A DNA stretch of 64,000 nt from Actinoplanes sp. M2I2 (GTDB lineage: Bacteria > Actinomycetota > Actinomycetes > Mycobacteriales > Micromonosporaceae), in assembly GCF_023544445.1 (NCBI RefSeq), contig NZ_JALPVJ010000009.1:186001-250000 (forward strand), given 5' to 3'. Each line of letters begins with the position of its first letter. Position 1 is the stretch's first letter. Below are positions 17,058 to 24,555 of this stretch, piece after piece. The notes under the pieces were generated by a model, which was not told where the DNA came from, did no database searches, and saw only the letters and a list, made by a program, of their open reading frames with translations. The position numbers and the translations under genes are program-made.

Positions 17058-19022
17058 ATGGGCGATACGCACGGATCGATCGCAAGCGCGCCGGCCGATG
17101 CGGCGATGGCCGACGCTGCCCTGGTCGACGCTGTCCCCGTCGGCGCTGATCTGGTCGGGGCGATGCTGCGGTCGGCTCACGACGCGATTTGGACGGTCGG
17201 CCCGGACTTCACCGTGCGCTCGTGGAACCCGGCCGCCGAGAAGCTGCTCGGCTGGACCGCGGCCGAGATCATCGGGCGCGAGGCCGACCTGCTCGTGCCG
17301 CCCGACCGCCGTGACGACCAGCGCGAGATGCTGACCCTGCTGGCCGCCGGCGCCCGGCTGGAACGCTTCCGGACCCAGCGCCACCACCGTGACGGCCACT
17401 GGGTGCTGGTCACGCTCACCATGTCGCCGCTGCTCGACGGCGACGACCTGCTCGGGTTCACCGTGATCGCCCGCGCCGTCGGCCACCGGGAACGGCTCGA
17501 GTCGAGCCTGCAGGCCCTGCTCGAGGCGGCGCCGGACGCCTTCGTGGGGATCGGCGACGACGACCGGGTCGTGCTGGCCAACGTCCAGGCCGAGCAGCTG
17601 TTCGGCGAGACCCGCGACGGCCTGCTCGGCCGCCCGATCGGCGAATTGCTCGACGCGCCGCTGGGCGAGACGCCCGACCCGGCCGCCGAGCCCGCGACGG
17701 CCGTCCGCCTGGACGGCAGCACCGTGCCGGTCGAGGTGTCGATGAGCCCGTTGCCCACCGAGGAGGGGCGGCTGCGCTGCGCGGTGATCAGGGACGTCAC
17801 CGAGCGGGTCCGCGCCCAGGACCGCGTGCGGCAGTTGCAGGCCGAGGCCGAGCGGGCCCGGGTCGAGGCGCAGCTGCAGCGCACCCAGCGGCTGGAGGGG
17901 CTGGGGCAACTGGCCGGCGGGGTGGCGCACGACTTCAACAACCTCATCGCGGTGATCGCCAACTACGCGACCTTCATCGAGGAGTCCGCCGCCGAGGCCG
18001 GGCTGGCCGAGATCGCCGGGGACGCCGCCCAGATCACCAAGGCCGCCCAGCGCGGCGCCGACCTGACCCACCAGTTGCTCGCCTTCGCCCGCCGCGAGGT
18101 GGTGCGCCCGCGGCCGCTCGACCTCAACGACGTCATCACCGACATCGAGCAGATGCTGCGCCGCTCGATCGGCGAGCACATCACCCTCTCGGTCCGCCTG
18201 AACGAGGGCCTGCCGTCGGTGACCGCCGACCCCGGCCAGATCGATCAGGTGCTGGTCAACCTCGCCGTGAACGCGCGGGACGCGATGCCGCGCGGCGGCC
18301 AGCTGAGCATCGAGACCCAGGAGATCGAGGTGGACCCGGACTACGCGGCCGGCCGCCCGCACCTGCGCACCGGCCGCTACGTGCGGCTGCGGGTCAGCGA
18401 CACCGGCACCGGCATGCCGCCCGAGGTGATCGAGCGGGCGTTCGAGCCGTTCTACACGACCAAGCCGGCCGGGCAGGGCACCGGGCTGGGCCTGGCCACC
18501 GTGTACGGGATCGTCACCGCGGCCGGTGGCGACCTGCACATCTACTCCGAACAGGGCATGGGCACGACCTTCACGATCCTGCTGCCGACCACCGACGCCG
18601 CCCCGGCCCCGATCGAGGACGAGACCGGCCCCGCGCCCCGCATCACCCGCCCGGGCACGATCCTGGCCGTCGAGGACGAGCCGGCCCTGCGCGGCGTGCT
18701 GACCCGGATCCTGCACGCCGCCGGTCACCAGGTGCTCGTCGCCGCCGACGGCCCGGCCGCGCTCGAGCTGGCCGAGGGGCACGACGGACCGATCGACGTG
18801 CTGCTCACCGACGTCGTCATGCCCCACATGCTGGGCCGCGACCTGGCCGAGCGCTTCGCCGAGCTCTATCCCGGCACCAAGGTGCTCTTCATGTCCGGCT
18901 ACGCCCGGCCGGTCCTCGCCTCCCAGGGCACCCTCGCGCCCGGCGTCACCCTGGTGGAGAAGCCGTTCAGCAAGAACCAGCTGCTGTCCGCCCTGCAGAA
19001 GGTGATGGAAGGCTCGGCCTGA
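17058..19022 (+). CDS. Soluble PAS-PAS hybrid histidine kinase with C-terminal receiver
   Basis: A 654-residue protein with no clear membrane helices: PAS 1 (about 35-145, DAIWTVGPDFTVRSWNPAAEKLLGW), PAS 2 (about 150-250), a HisKA domain with the phospho-accepting His in LAGGVAHDFNNLIAVI, a HATPase domain (LVNLAVNARDAMP; GTGLGLATVYG), and a receiver (about 535-650; ILAVEDEPALR, LLTDVVMPHMLG, VEKPFS). The order suits a cytosolic sensor that passes phosphate to an Hpt protein; one is encoded at 13448. TAAGGT at 17043-17048 lies about 10 bases before the ATG, which suggests a very short or absent leader. Confidence 0.9.
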   Translation: MGDTHGSIASAPADAAMADAALVDAVPVGADLVGAMLRSAHDAIWTVGPDFTVRSWNPAAEKLLGWTAAEIIGREADLLVPPDRRDDQREMLTLLAAGARLERFRTQRHHRDGHWVLVTLTMSPLLDGDDLLGFTVIARAVGHRERLESSLQALLEAAPDAFVGIGDDDRVVLANVQAEQLFGETRDGLLGRPIGELLDAPLGETPDPAAEPATAVRLDGSTVPVEVSMSPLPTEEGRLRCAVIRDVTERVRAQDRVRQLQAEAERARVEAQLQRTQRLEGLGQLAGGVAHDFNNLIAVIANYATFIEESAAEAGLAEIAGDAAQITKAAQRGADLTHQLLAFARREVVRPRPLDLNDVITDIEQMLRRSIGEHITLSVRLNEGLPSVTADPGQIDQVLVNLAVNARDAMPRGGQLSIETQEIEVDPDYAAGRPHLRTGRYVRLRVSDTGTGMPPEVIERAFEPFYTTKPAGQGTGLGLATVYGIVTAAGGDLHIYSEQGMGTTFTILLPTTDAAPAPIEDETGPAPRITRPGTILAVEDEPALRGVLTRILHAAGHQVLVAADGPAALELAEGHDGPIDVLLTDVVMPHMLGRDLAERFAELYPGTKVLFMSGYARPVLASQGTLAPGVTLVEKPFSKNQLLSALQKVMEGSA

Positions 19023-19035
19023 GACCGGTCCGCGC

Positions 19036-20271
19036 TCAGTTCAGCCGGCTCTCGGTGGCCACGACGAAGTTGTCGAGCATCCGGACCAGGCCGTTCAGCG
19101 ATTCCGCGGGCAGCACCTCGGCCGCCGCCCGGCGGAACGGCGCGTCGCCCAGCGCCGCCCGCAACCGGCTCAGGTCGGCCAGCTCGATCGGCGCCTCCGG
19201 GGTGCTCAGCGCGAGCTCGGTGGCCAGTGCCCGGCAGTGCAGCGTGACCGCCGCGGGCAGCCGGCCGGTCAGCGCGCAGACCACGCCCAGCCGGTGCAGG
19301 CCGGACGCCATGGCGGCCCGGTTGCCCCGCTCGGCGTCGACGGCCAGGGCCTGCCGCAGGTGGTGCTCGATCGCGGCCGGGTCGTCGGCCCCGCCGGGCA
19401 GGCCGAGCCGTTGCCAGCCCGCGAGTCCGGCCCGCCGGCCGAGCTGCTCGTCGACGGCCAGCCCCCGGTCGGCCGTGTCGGCGTCCCGATAGGCCGTCTG
19501 GCGCACCGACAGCAGCTCGCCCACCAGGATGTCGTCCACGATCGTGGTGATCGCCTCGGCGAGCGCGCGACCGGCCGCCGCCTCGTCCCGACCGGCCTGC
19601 AGGCTCGGGACCCAGCGGGCCGGGTCGACCACGCCGTTGTCGGCCAGGACGCGTTCGAGCCGCTCGGCCAAGCCGGCGAACTCCTCGCCGCCGTGACCGA
19701 GCAGCGTGTCGAGGTCTTCCAGCGCGCGGGGGTTGCCGCCGCAGAACGCCCAGGCCCGCGCCTGCTCGTCGGCGCCCAGCCCGGACAGCGACGGCAGCGA
19801 CTTCATCAGCAAGCGAGCGTCGGCGCCGGTCAGCGGGCCGAGATGCAGCTCGGCCAGGCCGCGATGGGCGTCGCCGGGCAGCGTGACGGGATAGCGGCTG
19901 GTCATCACCAGCCGGCGGGGCCCGGCTTCGCGGACCCAGGCGGTGAGAAACCCGGTCAGGCCGGCGTCGACCGGCTCGGCCCGCCCGCCCGTGCCCGGCC
20001 GGGGCACGGCCGCGAAGTCGTCGACGACGAGGATGATCGGTTCGGTCACCGGGCGGGCCTCACCCAGAGCGATCATGACCTCGGCCACGGTGGCCGATCC
20101 GGGCACCCGGACCGTCCGGCCGCCGGGCCGTTCCCGCTCGAGCAGGGGCAGCAGCTCGGTCACCAGGCGGCTCTTGCCGATGCCGGGCATGCCGTGCACG
20201 ACGAGTCCGGGACGGCGGGCGGAGCCGAGCAGCTCCCGCAGCTCGGCATGGCGTCCCACGAACTCGCCCAT
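19036..20271 (-). CDS. AAA/NB-ARC-like NTPase with helical C-terminal region
   Basis: A 411-residue protein beginning MGEFVGRHAELRELL. Walker A is in VVHGMPGIGKSRLVTELL and Walker B in IILVVDDFAAVPR, followed by an Arg-rich sensor region (GPRRLVMTSRYPVTLPG). The C-terminal half (about 290-411) looks like TPR-type helices. It resembles the NTPase core of SARP/LuxR-LAL regulators or STAND proteins, but no DNA-binding or effector domain is attached. The ATG at 20271 has GGGAG upstream. It lies 94 bases downstream of the coiled-coil gene on the same strand. Function unknown. Confidence 0.7.
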   Translation of the reverse strand: MGEFVGRHAELRELLGSARRPGLVVHGMPGIGKSRLVTELLPLLERERPGGRTVRVPGSATVAEVMIALGEARPVTEPIILVVDDFAAVPRPGTGGRAEPVDAGLTGFLTAWVREAGPRRLVMTSRYPVTLPGDAHRGLAELHLGPLTGADARLLMKSLPSLSGLGADEQARAWAFCGGNPRALEDLDTLLGHGGEEFAGLAERLERVLADNGVVDPARWVPSLQAGRDEAAAGRALAEAITTIVDDILVGELLSVRQTAYRDADTADRGLAVDEQLGRRAGLAGWQRLGLPGGADDPAAIEHHLRQALAVDAERGNRAAMASGLHRLGVVCALTGRLPAAVTLHCRALATELALSTPEAPIELADLSRLRAALGDAPFRRAAAEVLPAESLNGLVRMLDNFVVATESRLN

Positions 20272-20365
20272 GCGACGACTCCCGTCGGAGCGTGGCCCGG
20301 GCGGGCCACGCATCACCGACGGTAAAACCCCGACGCACGTCCGTCCATAACCGAACGTGCCGGGA

Positions 20366-21193
20366 TCACTTCTCGGCGGACTTGTCCCCGCTGCCGACCT
20401 TGTCCTCCGCGCTGTGCCGCTGGGCCGGGACGGCGTCCTCGGCCTCGTCGGCGCCGTGCCGCGGGCCGGCCTTCTCGGCCAGGCCGGTGTCGCCGTCGAT
20501 CTCGCCGTTCATCTGCGGCTGGTCGACCCACAGGGCCCGCAGCTGGCCCTGCATGAACGTGGTCAGGCGGGCACGGTACTCACGGTCGAACTGCTCGAGC
20601 GCCTCGATCTGCTGCTGCAGCGCCTCGCGCTTGGTGCCGAGGCTGCCGACCACGTCGTCGTAGCGCTGCCGGGCCTGCAGGTTGAGGTGGTCGGCGTTGG
20701 CCTGGGCGTCGTCACCGATGGTGCTCGCCTGGGCGCGGGCGTCGTTGACGATCTTCTCGGCGTTGCGGCGCGCCTCCTCGGTGCGGGCGTGCGAGTCGCG
20801 GGCGATCTGCTCGGCGGCGGCGCGGGCGTCGGAGAGGATCTTCTCGGCCTCGCGGCGCACGTTGTGGGCGTGCACCTGAGCGTCGCGGGCGACCTGCTCG
20901 GCGGCCGCGAGGGCGTCCGTACGGATCTTGTCGGCCTGGTGGTGGGCCCGGGCCACGTGCTCCTCGGCCGTGCGCTGCGCGAGGGTCAGGACCTGCAGCG
21001 CCTGGTTGCCGGGCTGAGCCGGCGCGGGACCGGCCTGCGCGGGCGCCTGCTGGGCCGCCTGCGCCTGGCCCGGCTGCTGACCGTGCTGACCCTGCTGCTG
21101 GGGGGCGACGAGAGCGTGTTCCGAGGTCTGGCTGTCCGGTGACGTCCCATTGAGCAGCACTTTGACACGATCCTTCATGCGGTTGTCGGACAC
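20366..21193 (-). CDS. DivIVA-like coiled-coil protein
   Basis: A 275-residue soluble protein. A short basic N-terminus leads into a Gln/Ala/Pro-rich linker (about 30-65), then a long charged coiled coil (about 68-200) built from degenerate repeats of the form AEQVARDAQ..A...RREAEKI.SDARA, and an acidic C-terminal tail. Similar proteins in actinobacteria are related to DivIVA and Scy/FilP polarity and cytoskeleton proteins, though the canonical DivIVA N-terminal domain is not evident. The GTG at 21193 follows GGAGG. It is divergent from the SpoIIE-type phosphatase gene. Confidence 0.7.
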   Translation of the reverse strand: MSDNRMKDRVKVLLNGTSPDSQTSEHALVAPQQQGQHGQQPGQAQAAQQAPAQAGPAPAQPGNQALQVLTLAQRTAEEHVARAHHQADKIRTDALAAAEQVARDAQVHAHNVRREAEKILSDARAAAEQIARDSHARTEEARRNAEKIVNDARAQASTIGDDAQANADHLNLQARQRYDDVVGSLGTKREALQQQIEALEQFDREYRARLTTFMQGQLRALWVDQPQMNGEIDGDTGLAEKAGPRHGADEAEDAVPAQRHSAEDKVGSGDKSAEK

Positions 21194-21343
21194 TGGTAGA
21201 CCTCCGTTGTTGCGAGCCCGGGTCGCGCCCACTCGCACGGGGCTGGCGTGATCCGCGGGATGCTACCAAGCTGAGCAGGGGATAGGCGAGAGCCTGCGGT
21301 GCGACGTATCGGCCGTGGGCCCGGCTCCCACTAGGCTGAGCGC

Positions 21344-22840
21344 ATGGCCGACGACGAGGTGGCCCGCGTCGTACGCGAAGTGTTGTCCGTCATCCCTGCC
21401 GGCTGTTCCTGGCTCCTGCCTGTGACCAGCGCGGACGGCACCGTACGGGACTTTCGGGTGGCCGCGGCCGGCGGCCGCGAGCACGACATCTACCACCGGG
21501 GCACCGGCCGGGTCGACCGGCTCCTCAGCGAGCTCTACCCGAGCATCGTCGACGGCCCGCTGTGGCAGCTCTACCTGCGGGTCGTGGCCACCGGCGAGCC
21601 CGCCGAGCTGCGCGAGTTCCGGTACGAGGAGAAGAAGGCCGGCGTCGTCGCACATTCACTCTTCGACGTGACCGTCCATCGGGTGCTCGGCGGGCTGCTG
21701 GTCTGGTGGCAGCGCCTCGACGAGGACCGCCGCCGGCTGCAGCGGACGGAGCTGCTGGGCAGCCTCGGCTGGTCCGAGTACGACCTCGTCACCGGCGAGG
21801 TCACGTGGTCGCCGGGGATGTACCGGATCTTCGAACGCGATCCGGAGCTGGGCCCGATGAGCCGGGGCGAGCAGGCTGCCGCCATGCTGGCCGAGGACCG
21901 CCGGGTGAGCGAGACGGCCTGGCAGACGCTCGACAGCGGCGCCGCCTCGGACGTGACCGTCCGCTTCCGGATCGGCCCGGCGGTGAAACACCTGCGGGTG
22001 CTGTCCGACCTGGTCACCGACGCGGACGGCGGCCCCCTGAAGATCAACGCAGTGGTGCAGGACGTCACCGCGCGCGAGGACTCCCGGACGGCCCTCGACC
22101 GTCTCCGCGACCAGTTGCACACCCGCGAGATGACCGCGATCGCCGAGCACCGCCTGGCCGTGCACTTGCAGCACCTGATCCAGCCGGTCCCCCGCGAGCC
22201 GCTCCCCCTGCCCGGGCTGCGGGTGCTGGTCACCTATCGGCCGGCCGAGAACACCATCCGGGTGGGCGGTGACTGGTACCACGCCGAACGGCTGGCCGAC
22301 GGCCGGGTGATGCTCGCGGTCGGCGACGTGGCCGGGCACGGGCTGGGCGCGGCCAACGGGATGGCGCACCTGCGGTTTGCGCTCATCGCGTGGCTGTCGA
22401 TCGGGGTGCACGAGCCGGATCAGCTGCTCCGGCATCTCAACCGGCTCTGCGGGCAGCTGGGGCTGACCGGGACGGCGGTGCTGAGCGTCTACGACCCCCG
22501 GTCGCGCGAGCTGGTGTGGGGCCGGGCCGGGCACGCCGCTCCGCTGCTGGCCCGCGGGGGCGAGGCGGCCCCGCTGGAGCTTCCGGTGGGCCGGCTGCTC
22601 GGCGCCGACGAGAACTCCGCGTACGAGGTCCACCGGCCCCGGCTCGACCCGGGCGACCTGCTGCTGCTCTACACCGACGGGCTGGTCGAACGGCGGGGCG
22701 GGCCGTCGCTGCTCCCCGGGGTGCTCGACCTGCTGGCCACGGCGTCGGCCGAGCCGGGGGCGATGCTCCCGCTCACCACCGGCCTCCATCGCTCGAGCCC
22801 CGACGACGACACGTGCACCCTGCTCGTCGAGGTGCTGTAG
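21344..22840 (+). CDS. PAS-containing SpoIIE/RsbU-type PP2C phosphatase
   Basis: A 498-residue protein. The N-terminal part (about 1-130) has no clear homology by eye, a PAS-like domain (about 135-250: GWSEYDLVTGEVTWSPGMYRIFERDP) follows, and a C-terminal PP2C-type phosphatase (about 290-498) has GGDWYHAERLADGRVMLAVGDVAGHGLGAA, GRAGHAAPLL and LLLYTDGLVERRG. It should dephosphorylate an STAS antagonist and release a sigma factor from its kinase; a STAS protein and an RsbW-type kinase are encoded convergently just downstream. TAGGCT at 21332-21337 sits 6 bases before the ATG, typical of a leaderless actinobacterial transcript. Confidence 0.88.
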   Translation: MADDEVARVVREVLSVIPAGCSWLLPVTSADGTVRDFRVAAAGGREHDIYHRGTGRVDRLLSELYPSIVDGPLWQLYLRVVATGEPAELREFRYEEKKAGVVAHSLFDVTVHRVLGGLLVWWQRLDEDRRRLQRTELLGSLGWSEYDLVTGEVTWSPGMYRIFERDPELGPMSRGEQAAAMLAEDRRVSETAWQTLDSGAASDVTVRFRIGPAVKHLRVLSDLVTDADGGPLKINAVVQDVTAREDSRTALDRLRDQLHTREMTAIAEHRLAVHLQHLIQPVPREPLPLPGLRVLVTYRPAENTIRVGGDWYHAERLADGRVMLAVGDVAGHGLGAANGMAHLRFALIAWLSIGVHEPDQLLRHLNRLCGQLGLTGTAVLSVYDPRSRELVWGRAGHAAPLLARGGEAAPLELPVGRLLGADENSAYEVHRPRLDPGDLLLLYTDGLVERRGGPSLLPGVLDLLATASAEPGAMLPLTTGLHRSSPDDDTCTLLVEVL

Positions 22841-22858
22841 CCGCAAGTGGGCTGAGCG

Positions 22859-23260
22859 CTAAGGCTGGTCCAGATCGAGAGTCAGCCGTACGCGGGTGCC
22901 GTCCCCGGCCGGATCGACCCGCACGTCGTCGCAGATCCGCTCGACGATCGCCAGGCCGCGGCCCCGCAGGGCGTCGGCGGCGGGCATCGGTCGGCCCAGC
23001 GGACGGATCGAACCGCCGTCGGTCACGTCGCAGACGACCCGCCCGTCCACCGCGTGCAGGCGCACGACGCCGCCGCCCGCGGTGTGCTGCAAGGTGTTGG
23101 TGGCCAGCTCGCTGACGGCCAGCGTGAGCAGCTCGGCGCGGTGCTCGGGCAGACCGAGCTCGACGGCCCGGACGCGGACGAACTCGCGGACCCGGGCCAG
23201 GTCGCCGGGCTCGGCATAGGCGATCTCGGCGTCCGTCGCCTCGGCCGGCTCGCTGCTCAT
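22859..23260 (-). CDS. RsbW-type ATP-binding anti-sigma factor / serine kinase
   Basis: A 133-residue single HATPase domain protein: LAVSELATNTLQHT (N box), VTDGGSIRPLG (G1 box) and GRGLAIVERICDDV (G2 box). Such proteins bind a sigma factor or phosphorylate the STAS antagonist. Its ATG overlaps the stop of the STAS gene (ATGA), so the pair is translated together. No sigma factor gene lies nearby, so the target is elsewhere. Confidence 0.87.
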   Translation of the reverse strand: MSSEPAEATDAEIAYAEPGDLARVREFVRVRAVELGLPEHRAELLTLAVSELATNTLQHTAGGGVVRLHAVDGRVVCDVTDGGSIRPLGRPMPAADALRGRGLAIVERICDDVRVDPAGDGTRVRLTLDLDQP

Positions 23261-23586
23261 CCCCGGCCCGCTTCGCCGCCGGCCGACCCCAGCAGGGCGG
23301 CGACGCCGGTGATGTCGAGAACGTCGGCCACGGCGCCGCCGGCGTTGGCCAGGGTGATCCGGCCGCCCCGGGCCTGCGCCTCGAGATGGGCGACGACCAG
23401 GCCGTGCAGGCCGCTGGAATCGAGGAAGTCGAGCCGGGTCAGGTCGACGATCACCAGGGGCGAGGCCTGGACGGCGGCGTCGAGCACGGCGTGCAGCTCG
23501 TCGCGGACCGCGAGGTCGCACTCCCCGGCCAGCGTCACCCGCACGTGACCGGGGCCCTCGTGGGTACTCGCCTCAAAGTTCGGCAT
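23257..23586 (-). CDS. STAS-domain anti-sigma factor antagonist
   Basis: A 109-residue single STAS domain. The conserved segment IVDLTRLDFLDSSGLHGLVV contains the serine pair (DSSG) that the partner kinase phosphorylates and the SpoIIE-type phosphatase at 21344 would dephosphorylate. It is the first gene of a coupled two-gene operon with the RsbW-type kinase. Confidence 0.88.
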   Translation of the reverse strand: MPNFEASTHEGPGHVRVTLAGECDLAVRDELHAVLDAAVQASPLVIVDLTRLDFLDSSGLHGLVVAHLEAQARGGRITLANAGGAVADVLDITGVAALLGSAGGEAGRG

Positions 23587-23750
23587 TCACTCCCCTTGCG
23601 TGACGGGTCACATCATGACATCCATGGTGCCGGTTCCCAACGGTGTCCGGCGCTCGGGCGAATCCGGTCGCCTTCCCTGTGTGATTCACCCTGGTCTGCG
23701 TAGGATCAAAACGTCAAATACGGCAATACGGCGCTAACGGGGATGAACCA

Positions 23751-24491
23751 TTGAGGAATAGCCGTTTGTGGATTGTCTCTGTCGCGGCGGCGGGCCTGCT
23801 GGCCTCCACGGGAGGCGCGGCCGTCGCCTCGCCCGACTACGAACTGGCGTACTGGACCATGAACGAGGCCCCCGGCGCGCGAACCATGCGGGACGTCAGC
23901 GGAAACGGCTTCCACGGGCGGATCGGCGAGGACGTCGCGGTCGGCCTCCGCGCCGGCGACCGTATCGCGTACGGCTTCGAGCGCCTCGAACCGGACACCC
24001 CGCCGGCCCGGCCCGGTCACGTGGTGCTCGTTGACGACGACTCCCGGCTCGACCCCGGCGAACGCGACTACGCGATCGAGATGCGGCTGCGCACCCGCGA
24101 CCACTTCGGCAACATCGTGCAGAAGGGACAGGCGACGGTGCGGGGCGGCAGCTTCAAGCTCCAGATCCCGAACGGTCGCGTGCAGTGCTGGTTCCGGGGC
24201 TCGCGGACCTCGCTCCTGGCCACCGCGCCCCGGCCCATCAACGACGGCGAGTGGCATCTCGTACGGTGCTCGCGAACCGGCGACGGGGTGAGCCTGAGCA
24301 TCGACGGGCGCGTCGTGGCCGAGCGGCCCGGCTGGACCGGCCCGATCGCCAACTCGTGGCCCATCGCGATCGGCGGGAAGACCGACTGCGACCAGGTGGA
24401 CGTGGGCTGCGACTACTTCGCCGGCGACATCGACTACATCGCCATCGACGTGGCCCAGCCCGACCGGCAAGGAGCCGAGCCCGACTGGTGA
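23751..24491 (+). CDS. Secreted LamG/concanavalin-like lectin-domain protein
   Basis: A 246-residue exported protein: a basic N-terminus and hydrophobic core (RLWIVSVAAAGLLASTGGAAVA) form a signal peptide cleaved near residue 26. The mature protein is one LamG/concanavalin A-like jelly-roll domain (YWTMNEAPGARTMRDVSGNGFHGRIG; INDGEWHLVRCSRTGDGVSLSIDGR). It has no catalytic motif and probably binds carbohydrate or surface polymers. The start is a TTG, because the nearest ATG (23743) runs into a stop after two codons. TAGGAT at 23701-23706 may be its -10 element. It lies just ahead of the Ser/Thr kinase gene. Confidence 0.78.
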   Translation: MRNSRLWIVSVAAAGLLASTGGAAVASPDYELAYWTMNEAPGARTMRDVSGNGFHGRIGEDVAVGLRAGDRIAYGFERLEPDTPPARPGHVVLVDDDSRLDPGERDYAIEMRLRTRDHFGNIVQKGQATVRGGSFKLQIPNGRVQCWFRGSRTSLLATAPRPINDGEWHLVRCSRTGDGVSLSIDGRVVAERPGWTGPIANSWPIAIGGKTDCDQVDVGCDYFAGDIDYIAIDVAQPDRQGAEPDW

Positions 24492-24520
24492 ACCACGGCC
24501 GTCCCGGGTCGTGGCAGGAG

Positions 24521-24549
24521 TTGACACCCGTCCCGATCCGGGCGAATGT
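24521..24549 (+). promoter_or_regulatory. Promoter of the Ser/Thr kinase gene, apparently leaderless
   Basis: A perfect -35 TTGACA at 24521-24526, a 17-base spacer and a -10-like GAATGT at 24544-24549. The expected transcription start, about 7 bases on, coincides with the GTG at 24556, which has no Shine-Dalgarno sequence. Confidence 0.5.
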
Positions 24550-24555
24550 TCCCTG

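Noticed and set aside
17016..18827. 603-codon minus-strand frame over the hybrid kinase
   Set aside because: The plus-strand kinase has all expected motifs; the minus frame is compositional noise typical of high GC.
24521..24526. Upstream GTG at 24511 as the kinase start
   Set aside because: It would place the promoter elements inside the coding region and add residues unlike the family; the GTG at 24556 matches the predicted transcription start.
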